The notes: a model not told the origin generated them from the sequence alone. A stretch of 64,000 nucleotides of DNA from Aliiglaciecola sp. 3_MG-2023 (GCF_030548205.1 NZ_JAUORV010000007.1:1-64000); one strand, 5' to 3'; shown: positions 44,568-55,972, numbered from the stretch's first letter. Translations and numbers: made by a program.

Positions 44568-45944
44568 ATGAAATGTAAATTTGGATTGCTCTCGTTGTCA
44601 CTAGTGCTTTTTGGATGCAATGATCAACAACAGACAAATCAAACCACTTTGGTTCCAGAAAAACCTAAAAATATTATTATGGTCGTGGGGGATGGCATGG
44701 GGCCAGCCTATATTAGTGCATATCGATATTTTCACGATGATCCTAATACTGCGGGAATGGAACAAACGGTTTTTGACCGCACTTTAGTGGGCATGAGTAG
44801 TACTTATCCAGCCTCAGTTTCAGGATATGTTACAGATTCTGCGGCCGGTGCTACTGCGTTATCTGCCGGGGTGAAGACTTACAACGGTGCCATTGCAATG
44901 GATGTTAACAAACAACCAGTTACCACAGTGTTAGAAGTATCAAAGCGTCTAGGTAAGAAAACTGGCGTGGTAGTCACCAGTCAGGTAAATCATGCTACAC
45001 CTGCAGGCTTTATGTCCCATAATGTTGCCCGTGGAAACTACGATGAAATTGCCGATAGTTATGTCGAAAATTACCAGATGTATGATGTAGTGCTAGGAGG
45101 GGGCTGGAAATTCTTTTTACGTGAAGACAGAGACTTAGTCAGTGAGTTTAAGGAACTGGGTTATCAATATATTGATGATTATGCCGATTTAGAGACGGTT
45201 CAACAAGACAAGCCGTTATTTGGCTTGTTTGCTGATGTTGGTTTGCCATGGGCCTTGGACGACAGTGATCCTAATCGTTTAAAAACGATGACATCAACTG
45301 CGTTGAATCAACTTGAAAGTGATAAGGGATTTTTTATGTTGGTAGAGGCAAGCCAGGTTGATTGGGGCGGTCACAGCAACGATATCGCAGCTGCTATGGG
45401 AGAAATGCAAGATCTTGCCAGCACTCTGGAAATGCTCGAAGACTATGTTGCTCAGCATCCTGATACCTTAGTTGTGGTAACGGCTGACCACAGTACAGGC
45501 GGTATGACCTTAGGAGCCAATGGAAAGTATCAGTGGAACCCTGAAATTTTGCGTACCATGAAGCATTCACCTAGTTACATTGCTGAGCAACTGTTACACA
45601 CTGATATTACGCCAGAACTTGCTGCTGAGTTACTAAACTTTAAGTTAACTAAATCTGAGCTTGCGCTGTTAAACAGCAGCAAAAATATTGCCGAAGATAA
45701 CCCGTCTTCAACCAGCGAGGGAAATCCTTACGCAGATGCATCGGCTGACGCCGTAAAAAAATCGCTTTACGTCAATATCAAACATATTATTGATGCACGC
45801 ACTCTTACCGGTTGGACATCAGGCGCTCATACGGCGGTAGACGTGCCAGTATTTGCATTTGGCAGCCATAGCGAATCCTTTGTAGGGCTAAGCAACAATA
45901 CAGATATTGCCAAAACCGTATTTTCGTTGCTTGAACAGAAATAA
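44568..45944 (+). CDS. alkaline phosphatase lipoprotein
   Basis: A 458-residue PhoA-type metalloenzyme with a lipobox (LFGC, Cys17). Active-site motifs: MVVGDGMGPAYIS, TDSAAGATA with nucleophile Ser91, QVDWGGHSND, TADHSTGGM and the late TSGAHTAVDVP His. All metal-ligand motifs look intact. It is the last gene of the GlcNAc locus and has the same strand and spacing as the rest. It would remove the phosphate left by the phosphodiester glycosidase. Confidence 0.9.
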   Translation: MKCKFGLLSLSLVLFGCNDQQQTNQTTLVPEKPKNIIMVVGDGMGPAYISAYRYFHDDPNTAGMEQTVFDRTLVGMSSTYPASVSGYVTDSAAGATALSAGVKTYNGAIAMDVNKQPVTTVLEVSKRLGKKTGVVVTSQVNHATPAGFMSHNVARGNYDEIADSYVENYQMYDVVLGGGWKFFLREDRDLVSEFKELGYQYIDDYADLETVQQDKPLFGLFADVGLPWALDDSDPNRLKTMTSTALNQLESDKGFFMLVEASQVDWGGHSNDIAAAMGEMQDLASTLEMLEDYVAQHPDTLVVVTADHSTGGMTLGANGKYQWNPEILRTMKHSPSYIAEQLLHTDITPELAAELLNFKLTKSELALLNSSKNIAEDNPSSTSEGNPYADASADAVKKSLYVNIKHIIDARTLTGWTSGAHTAVDVPVFAFGSHSESFVGLSNNTDIAKTVFSLLEQK

Positions 45945-46034
45945 CCTAAGCTAAAAGTAGAGGTTACCGCGCATTTTACGGCGTTGTAACCCAACTTTTA
46001 TTGGCTAATTAATAATGGAGTTTGGCTTCAGGAA

Positions 46035-46961
46035 CTATACTTTTTCTGAGTCACTCTCGTCTAAGTTCAATGCCAGCACCTCGCAGTTGAGTTCAGCCAA
46101 AATGGACTCAGCCGTATTTCCTAAAAAAGCTGCCGAAATGCCTTTTCGTGCTACTGTGCCTAAAATCACCAATTCTGCATCTATTTGTTTAACAACATTC
46201 GGGATGACTTTTTCAGGCATGCCAGCTACAACGTGTTTTTTGGCCATGTTGATGTCATGGTCTTTTTCCATACTATCGAGTTTATCACTGTGAAATTGAG
46301 CACTGTTGGCACTGAGTTTTTCTAAATTTATGGTAGGGAAATCGATGGCAGCACTCATGTTATGCACCATATAAGCACTGACGGTGTGTATTTCACTGTC
46401 ACTTATCTGAGCAAACAGTTTTGCTGATTCTAAGATATCTTGATTCAACGCCACATGTTTTTCGTCTTTGGCTAACACATCAACCGCTGCTAAGATAGGT
46501 GCGTTTGTCCAACTTGAATGTTTTACCAGCAACAAGGGGGCTTTACAATACCGTAGTAAGTGCCTGTCGATTGGCATGGCAAAGGGATTAATGCTCATGG
46601 AGTCTGCGGTAATACGTTTAATAACCAGATCCGGTTGAATTCTCTCAACAGCATCTTCTATACCTTCATACACCTCGCGACACCATTCAACATGAGTGGT
46701 GCAACGAATATTCTTTTTCTCTAGATCTTCAGCAATGCTATTGAGATAAAGATAACGGTCTGCAACATATTGTTTCTTCATTTCTTTGCGATGGTCGCTT
46801 GAAAGTACGTCGGTTAGCTCTAAAATTGGCTCGTAAATTACATTCAAAAGGTGGATATGCACCTCATTATTCAACTCGGCAAATTTTAAAGCTCGAAGCA
46901 ATGCCTCGTGCTGTTTACGTTTACCACTGATTACAACTAGAATTTTTTGCGGTGCTTGCAT
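46035..46961 (-). CDS. tandem universal stress protein, UspE-like
   Basis: A 308-residue protein with two Usp domains (about 1-145 and 155-305). The second ends LVILGTVARKGISAAFLGNTAESIL, the G-2x-G-9x-G(S/N) ATP-binding pattern. UspE-type proteins support motility, aggregation and survival under energy stress. I choose the ATG at 46961 (MQAPQKILVV), preceded by GGAG; an upstream ATG 14 codons earlier lacks a site. A perfect FNR box lies 65 bp upstream, suggesting anaerobic induction. Confidence 0.9.
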   Translation of the reverse strand: MQAPQKILVVISGKRKQHEALLRALKFAELNNEVHIHLLNVIYEPILELTDVLSSDHRKEMKKQYVADRYLYLNSIAEDLEKKNIRCTTHVEWCREVYEGIEDAVERIQPDLVIKRITADSMSINPFAMPIDRHLLRYCKAPLLLVKHSSWTNAPILAAVDVLAKDEKHVALNQDILESAKLFAQISDSEIHTVSAYMVHNMSAAIDFPTINLEKLSANSAQFHSDKLDSMEKDHDINMAKKHVVAGMPEKVIPNVVKQIDAELVILGTVARKGISAAFLGNTAESILAELNCEVLALNLDESDSEKV

Positions 46962-46997
46962 AGTAATCTCCATTAAAGAATCAAGATGATAGGTTTC

Positions 46998-47039
46998 GAC
47001 CATACACCGATTATTAATTGACTATTTGATGTCGATCAA
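46998..47039 (-). promoter_or_regulatory. FNR-dependent class II promoter of the Usp gene
   Basis: TTGATGTCGATCAA at 47026-47039 is a perfect match to the FNR consensus TTGATNNNNATCAA. On the minus strand a -10 TATGGT (47003-46998) would put the start near 46991, so the FNR box is centred about 41.5 bp upstream, the class II activating position. The 5' leader would be about 30 nt. Confidence 0.75.
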
Positions 47040-47099
47040 ACTTGATGAACAAAGAGTTTAGTCGAATATCTTTTGTAAATAGCATTATTTAACCGCTGT

Positions 47100-48014
47100 T
47101 CACTGTGTTTTTATTTTTTCTGGAGAAGAAAGCGCTTCAAAACCATTAACCAAATCAGCAAGTTCTTCATCAATGGCACTTTGTCTAAGTTTATTAAATG
47201 ACTTTTGCATTTGTTCTTGTAGCTCTTCTATATTTTTTTCAGCCCGTTGCATGGCGATAAGGCGACTTGCATTTTCGCTTGCGAGTGATTCAATGCATCC
47301 TCTAAAAATTGAGGTGAATATGTATTCTCTTATTAGTTTGCTAACGGTTGTTGCAGGTTCAACTAGAAGTTGGGGGAGGCATCTGGTAGGCCAAGGTCGG
47401 GAAACAAATTCGTGTTTCCATGCGTGGTCAAAAGGCAAAATCCGTTGATAGCATGGCCCGTAATTTGGTTTGTCTAAGGTACGATTAAAAAACAAATAAA
47501 CTTCTTTCAAGTGTTTGTTTGTCTGAAGCTCTTCAACTTCCAGTAAAATCTCTGCTACAAATGAGGTAATACTGTCTATTGAGTTGGGGAGTGAAAAATG
47601 TCTTCCTAGTAAGGCTTTTTCTCCTTCGAGTAAAGACCGTACCCGTTCTCCAGCGGTCAAAATTACCTGAGTTGCAGCAAAGTCCTTGCGCTTTTCGTTT
47701 AGAAAATTGACTAAAATATCGTTGAATTGGCCGACTAATCCTTGGTCTGAGCCGATGACAATAATGCCTATTTGAGACTTGTGAGCTGCTGATTTTGAGA
47801 TTCTATCAGTTGTTGGGTAATCACTTTTATCGGTATTGATAAAATATGCTGTCAATCCTAATTGCACGGTTCGATAGTAATCATCCAGTGAAAGGACGGC
47901 ATTTTCATATTGGTTGATGTTTGCAGCTGCCATAGCTTTCATGGTTCTTACCACTGACTTTAAATCAGTTGCACTCACAATTTTACGTTGTAAATCACTA
48001 TTCGATTCACTCAT
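47100..48014 (-). CDS. atpG: N-ATPase F1 gamma subunit
   Basis: A 304-residue coiled-coil subunit: N-terminal helix with SATDLKSVVRTMKAMAAANINQYENAV, the Rossmann-like middle (IGIIVIGSDQGLVGQFND), and the C-terminal helix ASENASRLIAMQRAEKNIEE. It forms the rotor stalk. Typical gamma length is about 290. Last gene of the atpDCQRBEFAG operon, 1 bp after atpA. Confidence 0.92.
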   Translation of the reverse strand: MSESNSDLQRKIVSATDLKSVVRTMKAMAAANINQYENAVLSLDDYYRTVQLGLTAYFINTDKSDYPTTDRISKSAAHKSQIGIIVIGSDQGLVGQFNDILVNFLNEKRKDFAATQVILTAGERVRSLLEGEKALLGRHFSLPNSIDSITSFVAEILLEVEELQTNKHLKEVYLFFNRTLDKPNYGPCYQRILPFDHAWKHEFVSRPWPTRCLPQLLVEPATTVSKLIREYIFTSIFRGCIESLASENASRLIAMQRAEKNIEELQEQMQKSFNKLRQSAIDEELADLVNGFEALSSPEKIKTQ

Positions 48015-48015
48015 A

Positions 48016-49593
48016 TCATGATTCGCCGTTAACCGCTTTGTGGTTAGCGTCAGTCTCGGAATCTCTTTGTAAAGGTGTTAAAACCTGTTTGAACATAGAA
48101 AAAATAAGTCCTAGTTCATCTTCCTTGAGGGGTTGCGCTAATGTTAATTTGCTTTGAATATCCTGATTAAGGGTAACTAACCCGTCTAGCACGGCATCTT
48201 GCGCCTGTTGAAGAGACGCTAGTGGAATTCCATCAAAGAAATGATGTGTAAGGGCTAAGAGTACAAGAATTTGTGCTGATACTGATAGGGGCGAGGATTC
48301 TGGTTGTTTCAGACATGCTCTAATGCGCTTTCCATGCTCTATCGTTGCTAGGCTACTTTCATCCAAACGGGCACCAAAGCGCGCAAATGATTCTAATTCT
48401 TCAAATTGCGCATATTCTAATTTCAATGTGCCTGAAACCGCTTTAAAACCAGCATGTTGGGCTTTTCCTCCCACTCTGGAAACGGATTTTCCCACATCAA
48501 CAGCCGGTAATATTCCTAAATCAAATAATTTAGGCGATAAATAGATTTGCCCATCGGTAATTGAAATTAAGTTAGTGGGTATGTAGGCAGACATATTTTG
48601 TTCTTCCGTCTCAATAATAGGTAAGGCCGTAAGCGAGCCTCCGCCATTTTCTTCGTTTAAATGAGTTGAACGCTCCAGTAAACGTGAGTGCAAATAAAAA
48701 ATGTCACCTGGAAAGGCTTCTCTTCCCGGAGGGCGGCGAAGCAATAAGGATAGCTCCCGGTAGGAACGAGCGTGACGGGTTAAATCATCATAAACGATAA
48801 GGACATCCTTGCCTGCGTGCATGAAGTATTCGCCAATACTGGTTGCAGCGTAGGGAGCAATATAATCTAAGCCGGGAGGATCACTACCTTCTGTTGCCAT
48901 AACAATTGTGTATTCAAGGGCATTATGTTGCTTTAGAGTGGCGATAGTTTTCGCAATGGATGAGGATTTCTGGGCGATAGCGCAGTAGATACATATGACA
49001 TTTTTGCCATGCTGGTTAAGAATAGTATCAATGGCAATTGACGTTTTGCCAGTTTGACGGTCGCCCATAATGAGTTCCCGTTGTCCCCGGCCTACGGGCA
49101 GTAGGGCATCTAACACTTTAATTCCCGTTTGTAACGGCTCGGTCACTGGTAACCGTGACATGATCTCTGGAGCGGGACGCTCTATGGGTAAACGCGGAGT
49201 TTGTGAAAGCTGACCTTTGTTGTCCATAGCGTGGCCAAGTGGGTCGATAACACGGCCTAATAAGTGTTCGCCCACGACAATGTCCATTACCCGCCCAGTC
49301 CGTTTCACTTGATCCCCTACGCTTAACTGACAATAGTCTCCTAGCAGTACCACGCCGACTTCGTCTTCATCTAAATTAAATGCAATACCGTAAATATTGT
49401 TTGGGAAAAGCACCAATTCTTCAAAGCCAACACCCGGTAGCCCGGTCACCGAGGCTATTCCTGGGGATACGCTGTTAACAATTCCGACTTCTTCCAGTAA
49501 GCAGTTGATCTTTCCGTGAGCATTGGACTGATTCAGCTGATCAAACAGTAAATCATACTGTTGTTTTAAACTTGCTTGCGGTTCCTGTTTCAT
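48016..49593 (-). CDS. atpA: N-ATPase F1 alpha subunit
   Basis: A 525-residue alpha subunit. The Walker A motif GDRQTGKT is at 177-184, with [41 protein letters not shown] and [12 protein letters not shown]. The sequence is more diverged than a standard proteobacterial AtpA, as expected for the alternative N-type enzyme. A second housekeeping ATP synthase should exist elsewhere in the genome. Confidence 0.95.
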   Translation of the reverse strand: MKQEPQASLKQQYDLLFDQLNQSNAHGKINCLLEEVGIVNSVSPGIASVTGLPGVGFEELVLFPNNIYGIAFNLDEDEVGVVLLGDYCQLSVGDQVKRTGRVMDIVVGEHLLGRVIDPLGHAMDNKGQLSQTPRLPIERPAPEIMSRLPVTEPLQTGIKVLDALLPVGRGQRELIMGDRQTGKTSIAIDTILNQHGKNVICIYCAIAQKSSSIAKTIATLKQHNALEYTIVMATEGSDPPGLDYIAPYAATSIGEYFMHAGKDVLIVYDDLTRHARSYRELSLLLRRPPGREAFPGDIFYLHSRLLERSTHLNEENGGGSLTALPIIETEEQNMSAYIPTNLISITDGQIYLSPKLFDLGILPAVDVGKSVSRVGGKAQHAGFKAVSGTLKLEYAQFEELESFARFGARLDESSLATIEHGKRIRACLKQPESSPLSVSAQILVLLALTHHFFDGIPLASLQQAQDAVLDGLVTLNQDIQSKLTLAQPLKEDELGLIFSMFKQVLTPLQRDSETDANHKAVNGES

Positions 49594-49617
49594 TTTTGTT
49601 TCTGCGCTTTAGTTAAT

Positions 49618-50469
49618 TTAACCGATACTTGATTGCGGTGTGTCTGAACTTTCTAACTGGGTTGCTTTGATAATATGCTCTGAAGTGAGTTTAGGTTGTT
49701 GCTGCAGAAGATTTGTTTGCATTGAGTCTAGGTAACTTTGTGTGCTCCAAGGAACCTTCCAACCATCAAAAACAACTTCGATGCCACAAATTAATTCTGG
49801 CGTAATCTTGTAGGTAAACTGAAGTTCTCTAAGCGTATCTTTTGCATCAACTTTTTTTGTATAGGTTCGATGAAACCATTGTTGCAAAGAGTCTTTTTGT
49901 GATGAAGTTAGTTCGAAGGAGCTGTGAATGTATATTTGCGGTGTATTCGAATTCACCGCTCTATTTATCTCGTTGTGTTGTTCAGTATTCAAGCTGTTAA
50001 GTTGTCCTATCAATTTGTTGAACATTAAGGTTTGTAACTGAGTATCAGCAAGATCATGGAGTACTTTTTGACTGGTGGCAAAGACCTCCTGCATGCTTCT
50101 TTGCACAATTTGGTGCTGTAAAGCTTGTATTTCTTGTTCAATTCCATGCAAGCGAGTTTCCAGAATTTCAGCTCCTTGTTGTTGCACCATATTCAGCAAT
50201 TCTTGACCTTTAACTTTGGCTTCTTGGTGGGCTTTATTGATAATTTCCCGGCGTTGATCTTCAATTTGACTTAATTTAACTTGATACTCTGATTGCAGGG
50301 CCTTGGCTTTCTCATTTTTGCTATTCGCATCATTCAAAATTTGCGCTATTTTGATTTCTCGTTTGTTCAAACCTGCAATAATTGGGTGATACAAAAAGCG
50401 TTTCAACAACCACAGCAAAATTAAAAAGTTAAGGGTTTGAGCTACTAGGGTAAACCAATCAATTGGCAT
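49618..50469 (-). CDS. atpF: N-ATPase b subunit with C-terminal extension
   Basis: A 283-residue protein. One N-terminal transmembrane helix (QTLNFLILLWLLKRFLYHPII) precedes a long charged helical region to about 150. A C-terminal domain of about 120 residues follows that standard b subunits (156 residues) lack. N-ATPase operons have no atpH; the extension probably replaces delta. About 2 bp separate it from atpE. Confidence 0.92.
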   Translation of the reverse strand: MPIDWFTLVAQTLNFLILLWLLKRFLYHPIIAGLNKREIKIAQILNDANSKNEKAKALQSEYQVKLSQIEDQRREIINKAHQEAKVKGQELLNMVQQQGAEILETRLHGIEQEIQALQHQIVQRSMQEVFATSQKVLHDLADTQLQTLMFNKLIGQLNSLNTEQHNEINRAVNSNTPQIYIHSSFELTSSQKDSLQQWFHRTYTKKVDAKDTLRELQFTYKITPELICGIEVVFDGWKVPWSTQSYLDSMQTNLLQQQPKLTSEHIIKATQLESSDTPQSSIG

Positions 50470-50471
50470 TT

Positions 50472-50750
50472 TTAACTTCCTGCTTTATCGACAAAATAGT
50501 TCCAAAATGGATTACTAAACAGCACAATCATGGAAACCACAAAACAATAAATAGCCGTTGATTCAATCATCGCTAAACCTACAAACAATGTTCGCGTTAT
50601 GGTTGATGAGGCATCGGGTTGTTGAGCGAGGGCTTTTAATGCATTTGCGATAGCAGACCCTTCCGCTAATGAAGGGCCAAGTACCCCTATACCAATCGTC
50701 AGTCCTGCAGTTATGATCGAACAAATTGCAATTAGGGTGAGGTTATCCAT
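50472..50750 (-). CDS. atpE: N-ATPase c subunit with Na+-binding signature
   Basis: A 92-residue hairpin of two transmembrane helices. Helix 1 has GPSLAEGSA with Glu30 at the place of Gln32 in the Na+ enzyme of Ilyobacter tartaricus. Helix 2 has MIESTAIY with Glu63, Ser64, Thr65 and Tyr68, equivalent to its Glu65, Ser66, Thr67 and Tyr70. This ligand set indicates Na+ coupling, the known trait of N-ATPases. The ATG at 50750 has a GGAG site; an upstream in-frame start lies inside atpB. It overlaps atpB by 8 bp. Confidence 0.94.
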   Translation of the reverse strand: MDNLTLIAICSIITAGLTIGIGVLGPSLAEGSAIANALKALAQQPDASSTITRTLFVGLAMIESTAIYCFVVSMIVLFSNPFWNYFVDKAGS

Positions 50751-51468
50751 TATTTTTCTCCTGTACAGAAACGGATATTGAAGTGTGTTGTTGCGAGTTT
50801 TGCTGGTCTTCGGCTGTGGCTGCGGCAATATACACAGCTGCCAGAATAAAGAAGATATAGGCTTGTACCATGCCGGTTAATAACCCTAATAAAGACATAA
50901 CGATAGGGAACACAAAAGGCGATATTACGAGTAAAATTGCCAAGATCATGCTTCCACTCATCATATTCCCAAATAAGCGTACGGATAACGCTAAAGTACG
51001 AGAAAGCTCACCTATAATATTAAACGGCAGCATAAAAAAGTTGGGTTGAGCATATGAGCGCAAATATTTCATCAAGCCTTGTTGTTTTATTCCGTAAAAA
51101 GGAACTGAAATAAACACACAGAGTGACAGTGCAATTGTGGTGGATAAAGAACCGGTTGGGGGCTCATAATTTGGAAATATTGTGAGTAAATTAGCCATCG
51201 CAATAAATAAAAATAAGGTACCTAAAAAACCTATGTATTTTGCGGGGTTACGCAAACCTGCTTGGTTTATTTGTTGGATAATAGTCACCACCAAGACTTC
51301 TAAACCATTTTGCCAGCGACTCGGTCGCAATTGACTATTTAAATTGCGGGTAATGAGGTAAGCGCAAAGTACTAAAATGAACATTATCAACCAAGTAAAA
51401 ACGATAGTGGCATTGAGTTTTAAAAAACCAAATTGCCAATAGATGATTTCATCGGGTGTAATATGCAT
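50743..51468 (-). CDS. atpB: N-ATPase a subunit
   Basis: A 241-residue membrane subunit with about six helices. Conserved stator Arg lies in SRTLALSVRLFGNMMSGSMI. The C-terminal MVQAYIFFILAAVYIAAATAE is typical. It forms the ion half-channels with atpE. Length fits N-ATPases. The stop lies within the atpE start region. Confidence 0.95.
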   Translation of the reverse strand: MHITPDEIIYWQFGFLKLNATIVFTWLIMFILVLCAYLITRNLNSQLRPSRWQNGLEVLVVTIIQQINQAGLRNPAKYIGFLGTLFLFIAMANLLTIFPNYEPPTGSLSTTIALSLCVFISVPFYGIKQQGLMKYLRSYAQPNFFMLPFNIIGELSRTLALSVRLFGNMMSGSMILAILLVISPFVFPIVMSLLGLLTGMVQAYIFFILAAVYIAAATAEDQQNSQQHTSISVSVQEKNNG

Positions 51469-51534
51469 TGTTCTAACCTTTTTTCAGTTACTTCTTATCA
51501 GTTTGAAAATCGTTGGTTTAGTTTTGTCTTGTGA

Positions 51535-51822
51535 TCATGCAGGCTCTGGTTTTCCACTAACGGCCAATACTCTATTGATAATAACTCGACCAATTAAGAA
51601 ACCTAGCAGACATAAAATCAGCAGCCAAAACTGTTGATTTGAAATAAAGTAAAAGCCAACCAGGGTTATGCTCATACGCAATACAAATCCGCCAATGAAC
51701 CAGCGTTCAGGGTGGGGCGATTGCAGTCCTTTTTGTACCGTAAACCATAAGCTGTAAAAAAAACTACTACCTAAAATGACACCTGCAACTAAGGCAAATA
51801 ACATACTGTAGTGTTCTATCAT
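51535..51822 (-). CDS. atpR: N-ATPase accessory membrane protein AtpR
   Basis: A 95-residue protein with three hydrophobic segments (ALVAGVILGSSFFYSLWFTV, GGFVLRMSITLVGFYFI, LLILCLLGFLIGRVII). Arg residues in the second and third are conserved in AtpR. The gene order Q-R before atpB is diagnostic for N-ATPases. Role in assembly is presumed. Overlaps atpQ by 4 bp. Confidence 0.85.
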   Translation of the reverse strand: MIEHYSMLFALVAGVILGSSFFYSLWFTVQKGLQSPHPERWFIGGFVLRMSITLVGFYFISNQQFWLLILCLLGFLIGRVIINRVLAVSGKPEPA

Positions 51823-52193
51823 GGTTTGTCCTCCTCTTCTGAAATAGCGTTATTTTTTGGGTGAGCACTGTCATCACCAATTGCGCGGTGTTCTTTGCTT
51901 ACCCAGCCCCAAGCCGTAAAACAACCAATGGCTAAACCTGCGAGTAATAACGCTAGGGTCCAAGAACGTTGATTGTCGAAGTTGTTGTCTATCCAAATCC
52001 CTAAAATCACACCAAGAAAAGTGGGGACCGCCACCGACCAACCAATCATTCCCATCATCCCCAAACCAAACCATACACCGGGGGATGAACGGCGTTTAGC
52101 CCTTAATTTTAGTTGTGCTTTTGATTCAACTTGTTTTACTAAAGAGTGCCTTGTTTGTTTTTGGGGTTGCTGTTTAACGCCAGTTTTACTCAT
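51819..52193 (-). CDS. atpQ: N-ATPase accessory protein AtpQ (AtpI-like)
   Basis: A 124-residue AtpI-like protein. A basic N-terminal tail (KAQLKLRAKRR) precedes two transmembrane helices (MIGWSVAVPTFLGVILGIWID and LALLLAGLAIGCFTAWGWV). AtpQ is found only in alternative ATPase operons of this type. Probably helps c-ring assembly or ion supply. Confidence 0.85.
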   Translation of the reverse strand: MSKTGVKQQPQKQTRHSLVKQVESKAQLKLRAKRRSSPGVWFGLGMMGMIGWSVAVPTFLGVILGIWIDNNFDNQRSWTLALLLAGLAIGCFTAWGWVSKEHRAIGDDSAHPKNNAISEEEDKP

Positions 52194-52199
52194 GGTTAA

Positions 52200-54057
<1,858 letters not shown>

Positions 54058-54176
54058 TTAGTCTAGAAGAAAATAATTTTTTACCGATGCTACTTAGCGA
54101 TTACCAAGTATATTTACCCTTGATATAGCTTGTTTCAAACTATCTTAAAAATGCCTACTTTTACGTTAATTAAAAT

Positions 54177-55256
54177 TTAGAAACCTGTGGTTGCTTTTAA
54201 GTTTTCAACGCCAAAACTGATGCCTAAACAAAGTGCACTTTGTAAAGTAATGTTATCTTTAGCGACCCCTCTAGTTTGATTTGCAACTTGCTCTAAAAGT
54301 ACGCTGGTCAATTGATTTTTCTGTTGAACTACCACTCGACCATATAATTTTTCAGCGACGAGCTTGGCGGCGAATGCACCAACGTTTGTTGCAAAAATTC
54401 TGTCATTTGCAGTGGGAGAGCCACCGCGTTGAATATGCCCTAAAGCGGTCGCTCTAACTTCACCTTTTAGGCGCGTTTCCAACTGCCCCTTTAATACATC
54501 TGAAATGCCCCCCAGGCGAATTGGGTCTGGGCTATCTGAAATCGTTTCTTGCACCGCCATAGCACCATTTTTAGGCTTAGCACCTTCAGCAACAACAATG
54601 ATTGAGTAGTGTTGCTCACTGGCCCGTAATTCACATGCCTTCACTATTTCATCAAGATCGTATGGAAACTCGGGGATCAAAATGACATCTGCACCACCGG
54701 CGACACCTGCATGCAGTGCTATCCAGCCTGCGTAGCGGCCCATGGTTTCAAGGATCATAATGCGTTTATGTGAGTGACCTGTTGTACGCAGTCTGTCGAT
54801 GGCTTCGGTGACAATTGAAACGGCAGTTTGAAAGCCAAACGTGCGCTCAGTACACATTAAATCGTTATCAATGGTTTTAGGCACACCAACAATATTCATC
54901 CCCAGCTTAGACAGCTCATAGGCAATGGACATAGTGCCATCCCCCCCAATCATCACCACTGCGTCTAAACCTAGCTCATGATAATAAGACATCACATCTG
55001 CCGAGCAGTCTCTGCCTTGATAATCAAAAGGATTGGCTTTATTGCTAGTGCCCAAAATCGTACCACCTAGGGGAAGGATCCCACTGCAATCTGCATAGCT
55101 AAGTTGACGAACATGACGTTTCAATAAACCATCAAAACCATCTTCAATACCTATAATTTCAGCATTATTGTTTAGCATTAATGATTTCGCTACAGCTCGT
55201 ATTGCAGCATTTAAACCCTGACAATCACCACCGCCAGTAAGAATGCCTATCCGCAT
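54177..55256 (-). CDS. pfkA: 6-phosphofructokinase
   Basis: A 359-residue PfkA-family enzyme. The phosphoryl-donor motif is GGDGT at 104-108 and the substrate motif PKTIDND has Lys127, where E. coli ATP-PfkA has Gly. Gly in GGDGT favours ATP; PPi enzymes have GGDD there. The G-plus-K combination is known from ATP-dependent PFKs outside the E. coli clade, such as plant enzymes. ETMGRYAGWIA and LGHIQRGGSPTANDR complete the fold. Located upstream of the N-ATPase operon on the same strand with about 130 bp between them. An active Embden-Meyerhof step is notable, since many alteromonads rely on Entner-Doudoroff. Confidence 0.93.
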   Translation of the reverse strand: MRIGILTGGGDCQGLNAAIRAVAKSLMLNNNAEIIGIEDGFDGLLKRHVRQLSYADCSGILPLGGTILGTSNKANPFDYQGRDCSADVMSYYHELGLDAVVMIGGDGTMSIAYELSKLGMNIVGVPKTIDNDLMCTERTFGFQTAVSIVTEAIDRLRTTGHSHKRIMILETMGRYAGWIALHAGVAGGADVILIPEFPYDLDEIVKACELRASEQHYSIIVVAEGAKPKNGAMAVQETISDSPDPIRLGGISDVLKGQLETRLKGEVRATALGHIQRGGSPTANDRIFATNVGAFAAKLVAEKLYGRVVVQQKNQLTSVLLEQVANQTRGVAKDNITLQSALCLGISFGVENLKATTGF

Positions 55257-55462
55257 TTATCAACTTCCTAGGTTTATTCAATATCAATGTCGTGTTGTAT
55301 GTTGAGCATTAATTATTCTCAGACTTTACCACTATAGTGTGATTACGCTATTAGTAATAACCCTTAGTTTGGTCAATTATGTAGACGCAATTTACAGGGT
55401 TTAAATCAGTCTAGAATATCGGAAGATATTCTCTTAAAGACTATTGAGGGATGATTCAAGCA

Positions 55463-55489
55463 TAAAAAAAGACGCTAAAAAGCGTCTTC
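55463..55489 (-). terminator. rho-independent terminator after the DUF3718 gene
   Basis: Minus-strand stem AAGACGCT / AGCGTCTT followed by seven T. It lies about 45 bp after the stop at 55535. Confidence 0.88.
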
Positions 55490-55534
55490 ATTTGTGTGTT
55501 TTTACGGCGAGATAGGGTTAAATTCCCATCCTTT

Positions 55535-55858
55535 TTACAAGCTGGCAATGGTACCCGCCTTGTTGTATTTTCCGCTGGTCAAAAAGCTATTCATTTTTTC
55601 TGGGTTTTCACCGAATTGTTCAACGAAATTAACCAGATCAAGCTCATTGCATTTAACATTTTCAACAACGAAACGTTTGCTTAAACGCGAGTCGTTAATT
55701 GCTTTGGATAATTTAGCTTTGCTGCCTTTAGTCGCGGCAACACATAATTTGGTTGTAATAGAATTATCGGTAGGGACTATTACATTTGCAGCATTTGCTA
55801 GTCCAATTGAGCTGATGGCTAAAACTGAAATTGCGATTGATTTAGTTAATGTATTCAT
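55535..55858 (-). CDS. DUF3718 exported protein
   Basis: A 107-residue periplasmic protein. Signal peptide MNTLTKSIAISVLAISSIG with cleavage after LANA. The mature part has the DUF3718 pattern: TTKLCVAATKGSKAKL, then VENVKCNELDLVNFVEQFG, with two Cys probably disulphide-linked. I use the ATG at 55858, with AGGA nine bases upstream, rather than the longer frame. Function unknown. Confidence 0.8.
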   Translation of the reverse strand: MNTLTKSIAISVLAISSIGLANAANVIVPTDNSITTKLCVAATKGSKAKLSKAINDSRLSKRFVVENVKCNELDLVNFVEQFGENPEKMNSFLTSGKYNKAGTIASL

Positions 55859-55972
55859 TGTTTTTTTTCCTTTGGTCTTAGTTTGGTGTAGCGATTGTGA
55901 TTCACAGTACATAGAGCAAAGGAAATGCCAAAAATTATTTTTGTTTATAATCAATTGGTTAGTGATTTTCAT

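Noticed and set aside
45945-45995. Inverted repeat GGTTAC / GTAACC after the alkaline phosphatase gene as a terminator
   Set aside because: No T-run and a poor, interrupted stem. I see no convincing terminator for the GlcNAc operon.
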